Shown here one piece after another: positions 5,742 to 5,940 of a DNA stretch of 5,940 nt. Below the pieces are notes generated by a model, which made no database searches, had not been told where the DNA came from, and saw only the letters and a list, made by a program, of their open reading frames with translations. This stretch comes from Alphaproteobacteria bacterium MarineAlpha10_Bin2 (lineage in GTDB: Bacteria; Pseudomonadota; Alphaproteobacteria; UBA828). Made by a program: the position numbers and the translations under genes. Each line of letters opens with the position of its first letter. The stretch's first letter is position 1. The stretch spans positions 1 through 5,940 of the forward strand of contig PTKB01000167.1 of assembly GCA_002937555.1 (NCBI GenBank). Direction: 5' to 3'.

Positions 5742-5940
5742 GCCCAACACTTTCTCCTTGGCGCGGTGCAGGAAATCGATGGTCGATGCGATCGTCAATT
5801 CCGGGCACTCCACCAAGTCGGCATGACCGATATCCTCGTACACGATGATTTCGCAGTCTGGCACATTGTCCGCCACCCATTGCGCGCCGGCGCCGGTCGG
5901 GCCGGTTTCCATAGGCGTCAACATATCCTTTTTCGCCGTG
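5739..5940 (-). CDS. alpha/beta hydrolase, C-terminal 66 residues (partial, runs off right edge)
   Basis: The minus-strand frame is open from the right edge to TAA at 5741-5739. The visible part reads as the end of an alpha/beta-hydrolase fold. An Asp at 5927-5925, in a KKDMLTPMET context, aligns with the catalytic acid of the usual 'G-x-x-D-x-x-x-P' segment. After VADNVPDCEIIVYEDIGHADLVE, the His in IGHADLVECPE is the expected catalytic base. A final helix, TIASTIDFLHRAKEKVLG, matches the usual 'I-x-x-FL' end. The nucleophile elbow lies outside the window, so the substrate (ester, lactone, epoxide or halide) cannot be judged. The ATG at 5924 falls within the fold, after the Asp, and is not the start. 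The gene is the immediate upstream neighbour of ispG, separated from it by 15 bases. Confidence 0.8.
   Translation of the reverse strand, partial: TAKKDMLTPMETGPTGAGAQWVADNVPDCEIIVYEDIGHADLVECPELTIASTIDFLHRAKEKVLG

Noticed and set aside
5739..5924. A 61-codon complete gene starting at ATG 5924
   Set aside because: The frame stays open to the right edge, and the residues before this Met include the likely catalytic Asp of the hydrolase, so this is the end of a longer gene.
1..5940. Mobile elements, CRISPR arrays, tRNA or rRNA genes
   Set aside because: No transposase or integrase frame, regularly spaced repeats, or RNA-gene signatures were seen. Nearly all bases fall in identified protein genes.

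Overview
The window looks like ordinary chromosome from a GC-rich (about 60% by eye) proteobacterium, most likely an alphaproteobacterium. This rests on the protein style: a FadN-like dehydrogenase with the dehydrogenase domain first, a lone receiver protein with an 'ISGGG' loop, and a long-form IspG. No 16S, tRNA or other taxonomic marker is present, so the placement is inference. I see no mobile element, CRISPR array, RNA gene or foreign-looking stretch.

Layout. Positions 1-3789, minus strand, hold a fatty-acid beta-oxidation operon. It is transcribed right to left: a long-chain acyl-CoA ligase (2083-3789), a FadA-type thiolase (903-2039), and the N-terminal 301 residues of a 3-hydroxyacyl-CoA dehydrogenase (1-903) that runs off the left edge. 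Positions 3790-4094 are the only sizeable gap. It carries a palindromic candidate operator over a possible promoter for the operon, and the leader of the rightward gene. Positions 4095-4484, plus strand, encode a single-domain response regulator. Positions 4488-5723, minus strand, encode IspG of the non-mevalonate isoprenoid pathway. From 5739 to the right edge, minus strand, lies the C-terminal end of an alpha/beta hydrolase whose stop codon merges into the ispG ribosome binding site.

How the genes work together. The ligase activates fatty acids to acyl-CoA. The dehydrogenase (probably with a hydratase domain outside the window) oxidises the 3-hydroxyacyl-CoA, and the thiolase releases acetyl-CoA. 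The acyl-CoA dehydrogenase for the first oxidation is not in the window. The thiolase stop and the dehydrogenase start overlap as TGATG, which points to coupled translation. The hydrolase and ispG are probably co-transcribed. The response regulator stands alone, divergent from the beta-oxidation operon and tail-to-tail with ispG, with no kinase in view.

No undescribed system is evident. The points most worth a second look are the candidate operator at 3846-3880 and the orphan receiver protein.
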